Below, piece by piece: positions 8,093 to 15,210 of a stretch of DNA of 31,308 bases (its first letter is position 1; every line of letters starts with the position of its first letter). The position numbers and the translations under genes are program-made. Where the stretch lies: NCBI GenBank assembly GCA_031430575.1, contig JANPBT010000061.1, positions 1-31,308 of the forward strand, given 5' to 3'. The notes beneath the pieces are model-generated. The model had not been told where the DNA came from. It worked only from the letters and a program-made list of their open reading frames with translations, and ran no database searches. This DNA is from JANMDS01 sp031430575 (GTDB lineage: Bacteria > Pseudomonadota > Gammaproteobacteria > Burkholderiales > Casimicrobiaceae).

Positions 8093-8528
8093 ACGTGCGC
8101 TCCACAGTATCGCCGCGCGTAGTGGTCAGAGTCAGTTTGATGCCGCGCGGCGGCTGCGTGTTGCGCCATTGAGCCGACCAATTGCCGTTTTCCCACGCGG
8201 CAAAACGCCAGCGGGCGATGGTGTCGTCAGTTGCGCCAAACGTTCGCTCACTCACATTACCGTCGTCACCCATTTCGCTGACTTGCACGCGGACGTCGGA
8301 GACCGTGAATATCGCCCCCGGCGCTGCACGCCGGTAGGCGCGCTCAAATGCGGCCGCCGCGGCATCAAGCGATTGCCAGCGCTGCGTGGTCTCGGTAAGA
8401 ATCGAAGCGCTCGAGGTCAGCGCGCTGAGTGCCCGAAACCCAGCCACCGCCAGCGTAGACGCAATCGCGATGGCGATCATGAGCTCGATGAGGGTCATAC
8501 CTGCGGCGCAGATTTGGGCTTTTTTCAT
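8082..8528 (-). CDS. gspJ: Type II secretion system minor pseudopilin J
   Basis: 148 residues. N-terminal class III signal with prepilin-peptidase site G10|M11 followed by TLIELMIAIAIASTLAVAGF; Glu at +5 is present. The rest (LDAAAAAFERAYRRAAPGAIF, then DGNVSERTFGATDD) fits GspJ. Unusually, the leader and cleavage site (ICAAGM, residues 6-11) are written by a copy of the dispersed repeat. The mature protein therefore begins with Met rather than the near-universal Phe. The start overlaps the gspI stop (ATGA, 8525-8528). Confidence 0.85.
   Translation of the reverse strand: MKKAQICAAGMTLIELMIAIAIASTLAVAGFRALSALTSSASILTETTQRWQSLDAAAAAFERAYRRAAPGAIFTVSDVRVQVSEMGDDGNVSERTFGATDDTIARWRFAAWENGNWSAQWRNTQPPRGIKLTLTTTRGDTVERTYAR
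8497..8514 (+). repeat. Dispersed 18-bp repeat, copy 7 (exact), at the GspJ prepilin cleavage site
   Basis: Exact 18-mer, antisense to gspJ. It is read as ICAAG and supplies the Gly at -1 of prepilin-peptidase cleavage. Confidence 0.95.
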
Positions 8529-8893
8529 GGTTTTGTATCGACGTAGCCGACCGCACTGGCAATCACGTATCCAGTATCGTCAGCGCGCGTGACTGCGATT
8601 TCTACGCGCCGAAAGCGTGGGCTGAAGGTGTTATCAACACGCTGCGACCAGCGATAGTTTTCACCGGCCTGCGCAGCTGCGCCCGCTAACTGCGAGAGTT
8701 GATTTTGGGGCGCTAACTGTAGTTCAGCCAGTCGATTTTGCGCAACCCAAGCGGCAAGGGTACGATGACGAAGCCATGCATGCTCGCTCGTTGCGAGTCC
8801 CGCAGCGCGGTAAGCCGCCATCAAGCCAATAGTAGTGATCGCCAGTGCGACGAGCACTTCCACCAGCGTAAAGCCACGCCGCCCGCGCTGCAA
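8525..8893 (-). CDS. gspI: Type II secretion system minor pseudopilin I, probable TTG start
   Basis: 122 residues if started at TTG 8893. This start gives the short leader MQRGRRG|FTLVEVLVALAI, has GGAAA 8 nt upstream, and sits directly behind the gspG stop (8895-8897). The alternative ATG 8959 would give a long non-canonical leader overlapping gspG by 65 bp. The pseudopilin helix is followed by a GspI-like domain (RTLAAWVAQNRLAELQLAP; later WSQRVDNTFSPRFRRVEIAV). No gspH lies between gspG and gspI, where it is often found. Confidence 0.85.
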   Translation of the reverse strand: MQRGRRGFTLVEVLVALAITTIGLMAAYRAAGLATSEHAWLRHRTLAAWVAQNRLAELQLAPQNQLSQLAGAAAQAGENYRWSQRVDNTFSPRFRRVEIAVTRADDTGYVIASAVGYVDTKP

Positions 8894-8894
8894 T

Positions 8895-9317
8895 TTATAG
8901 ATTTCCGTTGTGCACGTCGGTGTCGGCGCCGCTGCCGCCAGGCTTGCCGTCAGCGCCATAGCTCATCACATCAATCTCGGCGTGAACGCCAGGATTTGCA
9001 TAAACATACGCATTTCCCCACGGGTCTTTTGGCAATCGCTCGATATAGCCGCCGGTTTTCCAGTTTGGTGGCAATGGCTCGATAGCGGGCTTGGCCACAA
9101 GTGCGTTGATCGATTGATCTGCGCTCGGGTAGCGGCCATTGTCGAGCCGATAGAGTTTGAGCGCTTGCATGAGGCTGGCAACGTCTTGCTTGGCCGCGGC
9201 CGCTTTCGCGTCGTCGCTGCGCCCAATCACATTTGGCACAATCAATGCCGCGAGCACGCCCAGGATGAGCACAACAACCATGAGTTCGATGAGGGTAAAA
9301 CCGCGCGTCTTTTGCAT
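8895..9317 (-). CDS. gspG: Type II secretion system major pseudopilin G
   Basis: 140 residues and the first gene of this gsp run. The leader MQKTRG|FTLIELMVVVLILGVLAALI is a textbook prepilin site. The body has the GspG signature YRLDNGRYPS, then YIERLPKDPWGN, and the calcium-loop end GGSGADTDVHNGNL. The ATG lies 15 bp from the divergent mltG ATG at 9333 (6 bp from 9324). It has no recognisable Shine-Dalgarno sequence, so any promoter must sit inside mltG. The usual companions gspC, D, E, F and H are absent from the window. Confidence 0.93.
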   Translation of the reverse strand: MQKTRGFTLIELMVVVLILGVLAALIVPNVIGRSDDAKAAAAKQDVASLMQALKLYRLDNGRYPSADQSINALVAKPAIEPLPPNWKTGGYIERLPKDPWGNAYVYANPGVHAEIDVMSYGADGKPGGSGADTDVHNGNL

Positions 9318-9332
9318 TGCATAATGGTATCA

Positions 9333-10340
9333 ATGAAACGAATCTTGATTGTATGCGTGCTGCTGCTGGCAGCCGTCGCCGGCGGTCTGAGTTGGTGGGT
9401 GCAGCAGCCGCTGCCGATTCCTGCTGCCGGGGTCGACTTTTTTGTTGCCCCAGGCGCGAGCGTTGCCAAAATTACCCGTGATTTACAGGGCAAGGGGCTT
9501 ATTCCGTCTGCCCGCGTTGCTAATCTTGCCGCACGGTATTGGGGCGTTGCGCCGCAAATCCAAGCGGGCCAGCATCATTTAGAGCCGCCGCTGACGCTGC
9601 GCGGATTGTTTGATGCGCTGGCCGATGCCAAGGCCGCGCAGCACAAAATTACGTTCGTGGAGGGTGCAACCGTTCGCGAAATGATCGCCGTGATCAATGC
9701 TGCCGAGCACTTTAAGGCGGAGGCAAAGCTCTCAGTAGAAAAAATTGCGCTTGCTGTTGCCATACCTGCGGCGCAGATTGAGGGGCAATTCTTTCCCGAT
9801 ACTTATTACTATGCGGCCGGAAGTGATCCCATTTCGTTAGTACGCAAGGCGCATCTGAAGCTCAAATCTGAGCTTGCGGCAGCGTGGGAAGCCAAGCAAC
9901 CCGATCTGCCATATAAGGATGCAAGCGAAATGCTCATCATGGCATCGATTATTGAAAAAGAGACCAACGACCCTCGGGATCGGGCGAAAGTGGCCTCGGT
10001 ATTTGTGAATCGGCATCGGATCGGGATGCGATTACAGACCGATCCAACGGTGATTTATGGATTAGGCGAGAAATTTGACGGTAATTTAACGCGTGTCCAT
10101 CTGCAAACTGATACACCTTACAACACCTATACCCGCGCAGGATTCCCGCCGACGCCGATCGCAATGCCGGGGCGGGCATCGCTAGAGGCAGCTGGAAAGC
10201 CGGCCGCGTCTAAGTTGATGTATTTCGTCGCTCGTGGCGATGGGACGAGCGAATTTTCTGAATCGCTAGATGCGCACAATCGCGCGGTTGCAAAGTTTCA
10301 GATACGGCAAAAGAAATCGACGGATCCAACCACGCCGTAG
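9333..10340 (+). CDS. mltG: Endolytic murein transglycosylase MltG (YceG)
   Basis: 335 residues from ATG 9333; ATG 9324 would add three residues. It is an inner-membrane endolytic transglycosylase that cuts nascent peptidoglycan strands. A TM anchor (KRILIVCVLLLAAVAGGLSWW) is followed by a LysM-like region (DFFVAPGASVAKITRDLQGKG) and the YceG catalytic domain with EGQFFPDTYYY. The catalytic Glu lies in MASIIEKET (about E208), followed by RLQTDPTVIYG and TPYNTYTRAGFPPTPI. IPAAQI (144-149), directly before the conserved EGxxFPDTY, is encoded by a dispersed repeat. mltG is often followed by tmk and holB. Here a 394-bp gap and unrelated genes follow. Confidence 0.93.
   Translation: MKRILIVCVLLLAAVAGGLSWWVQQPLPIPAAGVDFFVAPGASVAKITRDLQGKGLIPSARVANLAARYWGVAPQIQAGQHHLEPPLTLRGLFDALADAKAAQHKITFVEGATVREMIAVINAAEHFKAEAKLSVEKIALAVAIPAAQIEGQFFPDTYYYAAGSDPISLVRKAHLKLKSELAAAWEAKQPDLPYKDASEMLIMASIIEKETNDPRDRAKVASVFVNRHRIGMRLQTDPTVIYGLGEKFDGNLTRVHLQTDTPYNTYTRAGFPPTPIAMPGRASLEAAGKPAASKLMYFVARGDGTSEFSESLDAHNRAVAKFQIRQKKSTDPTTP
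9762..9779 (+). repeat. Dispersed 18-bp repeat, copy 8 (exact)
   Basis: Exact 18-mer in the sense direction of mltG, read as IPAAQI immediately before the conserved EGQFFPDTY motif. Confidence 0.95.
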
Positions 10341-10734
10341 CCGCGTCGCGAGCGGGTTGATGGCGCGAACGCTACGCTTAAAAAGCGATCAATGATCGCG
10401 GTTTTAATGTCTTAACTTCGTGATTTTTGGATGTCGCACTAAGTTAAAAATCCCGATCGAGATCTGTCCGGTTCGGCAGCCGCGGTGCGACGGCAGCATC
10501 CCGACAATAATGCAATTTAACTAAAGCATCTTTTTTGCGCCATACCAAGGGTATTTGCGAGGGTTTTGATTTTCTTTTTGAAGTCCGTTCATCGTTTTTT
10601 CACAATATGAATCTGATTGCAGGCGTATAGTTGATTGATGCGAGCGCACCGGTTTTGAGTTCATAAAACGCGTGCAATCCTAACGTGCCGTTCAAAAAAT
10701 TAAGCCTAGTTGTTCAACATTTGGAGGATTTACT
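10341..10734. other. 394-bp intergenic region between mltG and the repeat protein
   Basis: AT-rich compared with its neighbours, with poly-T stretches near 10528 and 10594. Apart from the palindrome at 10385-10399 and the ribosome-binding site GGAGG at 10723-10727, I see no gene or convincing promoter boxes. The promoter of the 10735 operon presumably lies here. Confidence 0.5.
10385..10399 (+). terminator. Weak terminator-like hairpin after mltG
   Basis: Perfect 7-bp inverted repeat GCGATCA-A-TGATCGC, flanked by an A-run before and GGTTTTAAT after, 45 bp past the mltG stop. The one-base centre means a folded hairpin would lose the innermost pairs. It could equally be an operator-type palindrome. 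Confidence 0.35.
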
Positions 10735-12252
10735 GTGGACTGGTTATGTTATCTGTGGTGGAGTTTGCTTGGCGGTCTGCTGGGCTGGCTTGCAAATTGG
10801 TGGCTCGTGAAGCGACCGGTGCAAACGGTCGAGAGGGTTGTTGATCGACCTGTTGAAAAAATCGTCGAAAAATTAGTGGATCGTCCGGTCGAAAAATTAG
10901 TCGATAACCCTCTACATCTGACACGGATTAAATCGCTCGAAACGGATGTTGGCGCACTTGCCGGGCTGCGCGCGCAAATTTCTCAATTGCAGGCGACGCC
11001 GCCAAAAATCGTTGAAAAGATCGTTGATCGCCCGGTTGAAATTATCAAAACGGTCGAGAAAATTGTTGATCGTCCGGTTGAAGTGATTAAGACGGTCGAA
11101 AAGATCGTAGAAAAAATAGTTGATCGTCCGGTCGAAGTCATTAAAACCGTCGAGAAAATTGTTGATCGCCCAGTTGAAGTAATTAAGACGGTCGAAAAGA
11201 TCGTAGAAAAGATCGTTGATCGTCCGGTTGAAGTGATTAAAACGGTTGAAAAGATCGTCGAAAAAATGGTTGATCGTCCCGTTGACCGTATCGTTGAGAA
11301 GCTTGTCGATAACCCCGCGCATCTCACCCGCGTTCGTGCGCTGGAAACGGAAGTTGCTGCCATTGCGAGTCTGCGCAGCACGATTTCTCGGCTTGAGGCC
11401 ACACCGCCTAAGATCGTAGAGAAAATCGTAGATCGCCCCGTCGATCGCATTGTTGAAAAAATTGTCGAAAAAATCGTTGAAAAACCAGTCGAAGTCATTA
11501 AGACCGTCGAGAAAATTGTCGACCGACCGGTAGATCGCATCGTCGAAAAGGTGGTGGAGCGAATTGTTGAAAAACCGGTTGAAGTTATCAAAACGGTTGA
11601 AAAAATTGTTGATCGTCCAGTCGACCGTGTTGTGGAGAAAATCGTTGAAAAGTTGATCGATAATCCAGTTCATTTGGGTCGTATTAAAACCCTTGAGACG
11701 GAAGTGGGATTGATGGCAGGATTGCGTGCGACCATCTTGCGACTGGAAGCAACACCGGCAAAAGTCGTTGAGAAAATTGTTGACCGCCCTGTCGATCGCA
11801 TCGTCGAGAAAGTGGTCGAGAAAATCGTGGATAGGCCGGTTGATCGGATCGTCGAAAAAACGGTTGAAAAACGGGTTGATAACCCCGAGCATCTCTCCCG
11901 TATCGCGCTTCTCGAAGCCGAGCTCGTAACGCTGCGCGTTCGAGGCGCAGTGCTCAATCGCGCTCTGGCTAAAGAGCATGGCTTTTCGCCACGCGGCATG
12001 GATGATTTGGAAGTCATTGAAGGTATCGGCCCAAAAATCGCAGAGCTTTTCCACACCGCGGGAATTCATATGTTTTGGGAATTAGCGCAAACCCCAATTA
12101 CGCGGATGCAAGAGATCTTAGACGCGGCAGGGCCACATTACCGGCTCGCTGATCCGGGAAGTTGGGCACAGCAATCCAGTCTTTGCTCAGAAAATAAGTG
12201 GAAAGAGCTGCGAAAGTTGCAGGATGATTTAACCGCTGGTGTGAAGAAATAA
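10735..12252 (+). CDS. Membrane-anchored VEKIVDRPV-repeat protein with C-terminal helix-hairpin-helix domain
   Basis: 505 residues from GTG 10735, with GGAGG 7 nt upstream. An N-terminal TM segment (about 3-24, WSLLGGLLGWLANWWLV) is followed by a highly repetitive middle region (about 27-410). It is built from VEKIVDRPV-type units, with 13 DRPV plus KRPV and EKPV variants. Four capping segments begin (V/I)DNPxHLxR at D57, D192, D309 and D382. The first three continue LETxVxxxxxLRxxIxxL and end ATPPK or ATPAK, like short coiled coils. The C-terminus (about 422-505) has DLEVIEGIGPKIAELFHTAG, then LQEILDAAGPHYRLADPxSW-like sequence, resembling the HHH domain seen at the end of membrane-tethered coiled-coil proteins encoded with OmpA proteins. 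Arg/Lys right after the TM favours a cytoplasmic body. The function is unknown. Confidence 0.8.
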   Translation: MDWLCYLWWSLLGGLLGWLANWWLVKRPVQTVERVVDRPVEKIVEKLVDRPVEKLVDNPLHLTRIKSLETDVGALAGLRAQISQLQATPPKIVEKIVDRPVEIIKTVEKIVDRPVEVIKTVEKIVEKIVDRPVEVIKTVEKIVDRPVEVIKTVEKIVEKIVDRPVEVIKTVEKIVEKMVDRPVDRIVEKLVDNPAHLTRVRALETEVAAIASLRSTISRLEATPPKIVEKIVDRPVDRIVEKIVEKIVEKPVEVIKTVEKIVDRPVDRIVEKVVERIVEKPVEVIKTVEKIVDRPVDRVVEKIVEKLIDNPVHLGRIKTLETEVGLMAGLRATILRLEATPAKVVEKIVDRPVDRIVEKVVEKIVDRPVDRIVEKTVEKRVDNPEHLSRIALLEAELVTLRVRGAVLNRALAKEHGFSPRGMDDLEVIEGIGPKIAELFHTAGIHMFWELAQTPITRMQEILDAAGPHYRLADPGSWAQQSSLCSENKWKELRKLQDDLTAGVKK

Positions 12253-12266
12253 GGAGGAACTAGATC

Positions 12267-12878
12267 ATGACAACATCCCACAACACCTCGAACGCAGGCA
12301 CTCCAAGCTTGCACTGGATCATCGCGCTGCTTTTAGCGCTCGCACTCGCCTTGCTTTGGTTTATGGGCTACGGCCCGGGCGGTTCAAAATGCAGCCAATC
12401 GGTCGCAGCCGTTACCAAGCCAGTCGCTGCGGTCACCACTCCGGTTGCAGCAGCCGTAGCGCCTGCTGTGGTTGCCGCTGCGCCGGTTGTAGCCGCGGCC
12501 GCACCGGCAGCCGCACTGGCAACTGATGCGAAAGTCTTCTACGCTGACGCACCGATTCCGGCGGCACGGGTTTACTTTGCTTCAGACAAAACCGACTTGC
12601 CCTCAGACAGTCGTAAAACCTTGGCAGAAGTCGTTGCTTACTTAAAGGCAAATAGCGCGGCAAAAGCGTCACTCTCGGGCTACCACGATCCACAAGGCAA
12701 TAAAGCCCGCAACGAAGAGCTCGCGCTCAATCGGGCGCGTGCCGTGCGCGGTGAATTGGAAACGCTTGGCATCGGCAAAGACCGGGTGATCATGCAAAAA
12801 CCGGTGGAAACCACTGGCAGCGGAAACAACAAAGAAGCGCGCCGCGTTGAAGTCGCTGCGGTAGTTCCCCAAAAGTAG
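12267..12878 (+). CDS. OmpA-domain inner-membrane-anchored protein
   Basis: 203 residues. AGGAGG lies 9 nt upstream of ATG 12267, only 14 bp after the repeat-protein stop, so the two genes form an operon. One N-terminal TM (WIIALLLALALALLWFMGY) is followed by an Ala/Val/Pro-rich linker (about 45-88). The OmpA C-terminal domain then shows ARVYFASDKTDLPSDSRKTL, SGYHDPQGNKARNEELALNRARAV and ARRVEV. This fold binds peptidoglycan through an Asp/Arg pair, and the D and R of the SGYHDPxG/NxxLxxxRAxxV motif are present. I infer that it clamps the pair to the cell wall. A strong terminator follows. Confidence 0.85.
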   Translation: MTTSHNTSNAGTPSLHWIIALLLALALALLWFMGYGPGGSKCSQSVAAVTKPVAAVTTPVAAAVAPAVVAAAPVVAAAAPAAALATDAKVFYADAPIPAARVYFASDKTDLPSDSRKTLAEVVAYLKANSAAKASLSGYHDPQGNKARNEELALNRARAVRGELETLGIGKDRVIMQKPVETTGSGNNKEARRVEVAAVVPQK

Positions 12879-12897
12879 TCGATGTCGGTAAGATCAG

Positions 12898-12923
12898 AAA
12901 AAGCGGGCTCCGGCTCGCTTTTT
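12898..12923 (+). terminator. Rho-independent terminator of the repeat-protein/OmpA operon
   Basis: Stem AAAAAGCGGGC / GCTCGCTTTTT with one G-U pair, loop TCCG and a T-run at the 3' end. It starts 20 bp past the OmpA-gene stop. Confidence 0.85.
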
Positions 12924-12970
12924 CCTTTCATTGATTCTGCACAATCGGGCGTGACCGTAAACTAGCGCCC

Positions 12971-13522
12971 ATGCTGATCGAAATTTTTAACCGAATCCTC
13001 TCCCACGACCCACCGGCTCGCGAGAAATTAAGCGTCTTTGCCGGGAAAAGCATCCGCATTGAGCTTTCGCCGTTTGTACTTGAAGGTGAAATCAATGATC
13101 GTGGATTTTTGGTGATACCTGCGGCGCAGATTTCACCCGATTTGCGCATCACGATGCCGTTGGCGTCCGCGCCATTGGCGTTGTTCGGCAAAGATCGCAT
13201 CACCCAAGAAGCGCGGGTCGAGGGTAATATCGCCTTGGCAAACGCAGTCAACGGCCTGTTTGAAAATTTACCGCTCGCGATCGAGCAGGAAACCGAAAAT
13301 TGGCTTGGTCCGGTCATCGCCCATCGGCTCAGCGTCGCCGGCAAAGGTCTGGCCGCAGCGCTTTCAAAATTGCAATCGAGCGTAGAGCGCAATGCCGGAC
13401 AGGCGTTAGTGCGCGGCCCGTTGCCCGAGGCAGAAACGGTGCGCACGTTTAGCTATGATGTAAACGGGATCGCGCAGCGCACTGAAGCGTTATCGCAGCG
13501 CATCGCACGGCTTGGCGCATAA
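12971..13522 (+). CDS. ubiJ: Ubiquinone biosynthesis accessory factor UbiJ (SCP2 domain)
   Basis: 183 residues. The SCP2-like lipid-binding domain spans about residues 1-100: RIELSPFVLEGEINDRGFL, then ITMPLASAPLALFGKDRI. The C-terminal helix (SYDVNGIAQRTEALSQRIARL) matches UbiJ, which scaffolds the soluble complex of late ubiquinone-synthesis enzymes. ubiB follows after 6 bp, the usual neighbour. IPAAQI (49-54) replaces part of a beta-strand or turn in the lipid-binding domain and is encoded by a dispersed repeat. No clear Shine-Dalgarno precedes ATG 12971. Confidence 0.85.
   Translation: MLIEIFNRILSHDPPAREKLSVFAGKSIRIELSPFVLEGEINDRGFLVIPAAQISPDLRITMPLASAPLALFGKDRITQEARVEGNIALANAVNGLFENLPLAIEQETENWLGPVIAHRLSVAGKGLAAALSKLQSSVERNAGQALVRGPLPEAETVRTFSYDVNGIAQRTEALSQRIARLGA
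13115..13132 (+). repeat. Dispersed 18-bp repeat, copy 9 (exact)
   Basis: Exact 18-mer in the sense direction of ubiJ, read as IPAAQI inside the SCP2 domain. Confidence 0.95.
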
Positions 13523-13528
13523 GCCACG

Positions 13529-15076
13529 ATGAATATTGTGCGTTTATTCAAAATCGCGTCAGTGGTGCTGCGTCATGGCATTGATGAATATTTGATCAAT
13601 GCCAGCGCACGTTTGCGCTGGCTTCATCCGATTCTTTCTAAAGGAAATCGCTATGCGGCACCGCGCGGCGAGCGGCTCCGGCTTGCGCTAGAGTCGTTAG
13701 GGCCTATTTTTGTGAAATTTGGGCAGGTGCTGTCGACCCGCCGAGATTTGATCCCGCCAGATATTGCTGATGAGTTGGCACTGCTGCAAGACCGCGTGCC
13801 GCCATTTCCATCTTCGCAAGTGCGCACCATGCTGGAGGCAGCTTACGGCAAGGGTCTTCAAGACGTCTTTGTAAGCTTCGAAGAAGATCCTGTTGCGAGC
13901 GCTTCGGTAGCGCAAGTGCACTTCGCACAAATTATGGTCAATGGCGTTTGCAAAAATGTGGCCGTTAAGGTTTTGCGGCCGGGCTTGTTGCCGATCATTG
14001 AAAACGACATTGGGTTGCTCTATACCTTAGGCGGATTCGTTGAGAGATTTTTCGTCGATGGCCGCAGATTAAAGCCTCGGGAAGTGGTCGGTGAGTTTGA
14101 TAAGCACCTACACGATGAACTCGATTTGATGCGGGAAGCTGCAAACTGTGCCCAGCTTGGGCGCAGTTTTGCTGATAAAAAATTACTACTCGTACCCGAT
14201 GTGTATTGGGATTATTGCAATCAAAGTGCAATGGTTATGGAGCGCATGGATTGCGTGCCGGTATCGGCGTTTGATCGCTTGCGCGCGGAGGGTATTGATA
14301 TCAAAAAGCTTTCACGCGAAGGCGTGGAGATTTTCTTTACCCAAGTATTTAGAGATGGCTTTTTTCATGCCGATATGCATCCTGGAAACGTGCAAGTCGC
14401 GATTTCTGGGCCGCACAAAGGCACCTACGTGTCGCTCGATTTTGGCATTGTCGGCACGCTTTCTGAAATCGATAAACACTACCTAGCCCAAAATTTCTTA
14501 GCTTTTTTTAATCGCGACTATAAACGTGTTGCCCAAGCCCATATCGAGTCCGGTTGGGTGCCTGCAAATACCCGCGAGGATGAGTTGGAATCGGCGGTGC
14601 GCAGCGTTTGCGAGCCGATTTTTGGGCGTCCGCTGAAAGATATCTCGTTTGGCTTGGTGCTCATGCGACTCTTTCAAGTTTCCCGTCGATTCAATGTCGA
14701 GATTCAGCCGCAGCTCGTGCTTCTGCAAAAAACGCTGCTCAACATTGAGGGCCTCGGGCGACAGATGAACGATGAGCTCGATCTTTGGGAGACGGCAAAG
14801 CCCTTTTTAGAGCGCTGGATGAATGAGCAAGTCGGTTGGCGAGGCTGGCTAGAATCATTCAAGCAAGAAGCGCCACAGTGGGCCAAAATTGCGCCGCAGG
14901 TGCCCCGATTGCTGCATGCGGCGCTCAATGCGCAAGCCCATCCACCAGCAGCGCCAGTGCGGCGCGCGCGCGCGGCTGATGCGAGCGGTTTTTATACTAA
15001 TTTCTGGTTGGCAATCATCGCGTTGTTGTTGTTTGCGCTGGTGCTGACCTTATGGATGCCGATGTTGCTGGAGTAG
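13529..15076 (+). CDS. ubiB: Ubiquinone biosynthesis regulatory protein UbiB (ABC1 atypical kinase)
   Basis: 515 residues. An atypical kinase-like ATPase needed for ubiquinone synthesis. The KxGQ motif KFGQVLSTRRDLIPPDIADE is followed by the ATP-site lysine in VAVKVLRPG, HADMHPGNVQV (catalytic loop) and DFGIVG (metal-binding). Two closely spaced hydrophobic segments at the C-terminus (FWLAIIALLLFALVLTLWMP) anchor it to the membrane. WAKIAPQVPRLL near residues 451-462 contains APQV, written by a degenerate version of the dispersed repeat (14886-14903). It is co-transcribed with ubiJ. Confidence 0.94.
   Translation: MNIVRLFKIASVVLRHGIDEYLINASARLRWLHPILSKGNRYAAPRGERLRLALESLGPIFVKFGQVLSTRRDLIPPDIADELALLQDRVPPFPSSQVRTMLEAAYGKGLQDVFVSFEEDPVASASVAQVHFAQIMVNGVCKNVAVKVLRPGLLPIIENDIGLLYTLGGFVERFFVDGRRLKPREVVGEFDKHLHDELDLMREAANCAQLGRSFADKKLLLVPDVYWDYCNQSAMVMERMDCVPVSAFDRLRAEGIDIKKLSREGVEIFFTQVFRDGFFHADMHPGNVQVAISGPHKGTYVSLDFGIVGTLSEIDKHYLAQNFLAFFNRDYKRVAQAHIESGWVPANTREDELESAVRSVCEPIFGRPLKDISFGLVLMRLFQVSRRFNVEIQPQLVLLQKTLLNIEGLGRQMNDELDLWETAKPFLERWMNEQVGWRGWLESFKQEAPQWAKIAPQVPRLLHAALNAQAHPPAAPVRRARAADASGFYTNFWLAIIALLLFALVLTLWMPMLLE
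14886..14903 (-). repeat. Degenerate candidate copy of the dispersed repeat inside ubiB
   Basis: On the minus strand this reads GCACCTGCGGCGCAATTT. It keeps a 12-base core, ACCTGCGGCGCA, with four differences from the 18-mer. It is read as IAPQV, the same frame as three other copies. It could be an eroded copy or ordinary UbiB sequence. Confidence 0.35.
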
Positions 15077-15099
15077 GGCGGCATTTCGCAAATCACCAA

Positions 15100-15117
15100 A
15101 AACTTGCGGCGCAGATC
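15100..15117 (+). repeat. Dispersed repeat, copy 10 (variant), left arm of inverted pair
   Basis: AAACTTGCGGCGCAGATC retains TTGCGGCGCAGAT. It lies in the gap between convergent ubiB and the Spy-like gene and is inverted relative to copy 11. Confidence 0.7.
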
Positions 15118-15181
15118 GCGCCACATTTCAATACCTTGACCAATGAAAACGGCGCAATTTCATCTGAAACTGCGCCGCAGG
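15103..15181. terminator. Hairpin formed by two inverted repeat copies between convergent genes
   Basis: CTTGCGGCGCAG (15103-15114) can pair with CTGCGCCGCAGG (15170-15181): 12 bp with one G-U. The loop of about 55 nt contains an inner GCGCC (15118-15122) / GGCGC (15151-15155) stem. No T-run follows on either strand, so it is not a canonical intrinsic terminator. The position between two gene ends suggests a termination or mRNA-stability role, like inverted DUS pairs in Neisseria. Confidence 0.45.
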
Positions 15182-15184
15182 TAT
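15167..15184 (-). repeat. Dispersed repeat, copy 11 (one mismatch), right arm of inverted pair
   Basis: ATACCTGCGGCGCAGTTT on the minus strand, the same one-base variant as at 6102-6119. It is intergenic. Confidence 0.9.
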
Positions 15185-15210
15185 TCCATCAATAATCGTC
15201 GCAGTTGCGA

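Noticed and set aside
9545..9560. GTTGCGCCGCAAATCC in mltG as another repeat copy
   Set aside because: Several core mismatches, and the encoded VAPQIQAG fits ordinary MltG sequence.
11024..11650. Tandem DNA repeat or CRISPR-like array
   Set aside because: Repetition is at protein level inside one open frame, with no uniform repeat-spacer spacing.
10912..12069. 385-codon open frame on the minus strand across the repeat protein
   Set aside because: Antisense shadow caused by the biased codons of the VEKIVDRPV repeats. It has Phe/Asn-rich nonsense composition and no ribosome-binding site.
12931..12963. Promoter TTGATT/TAAACT before ubiJ
   Set aside because: The spacer of 21 bp is too long for a confident sigma-70 call.
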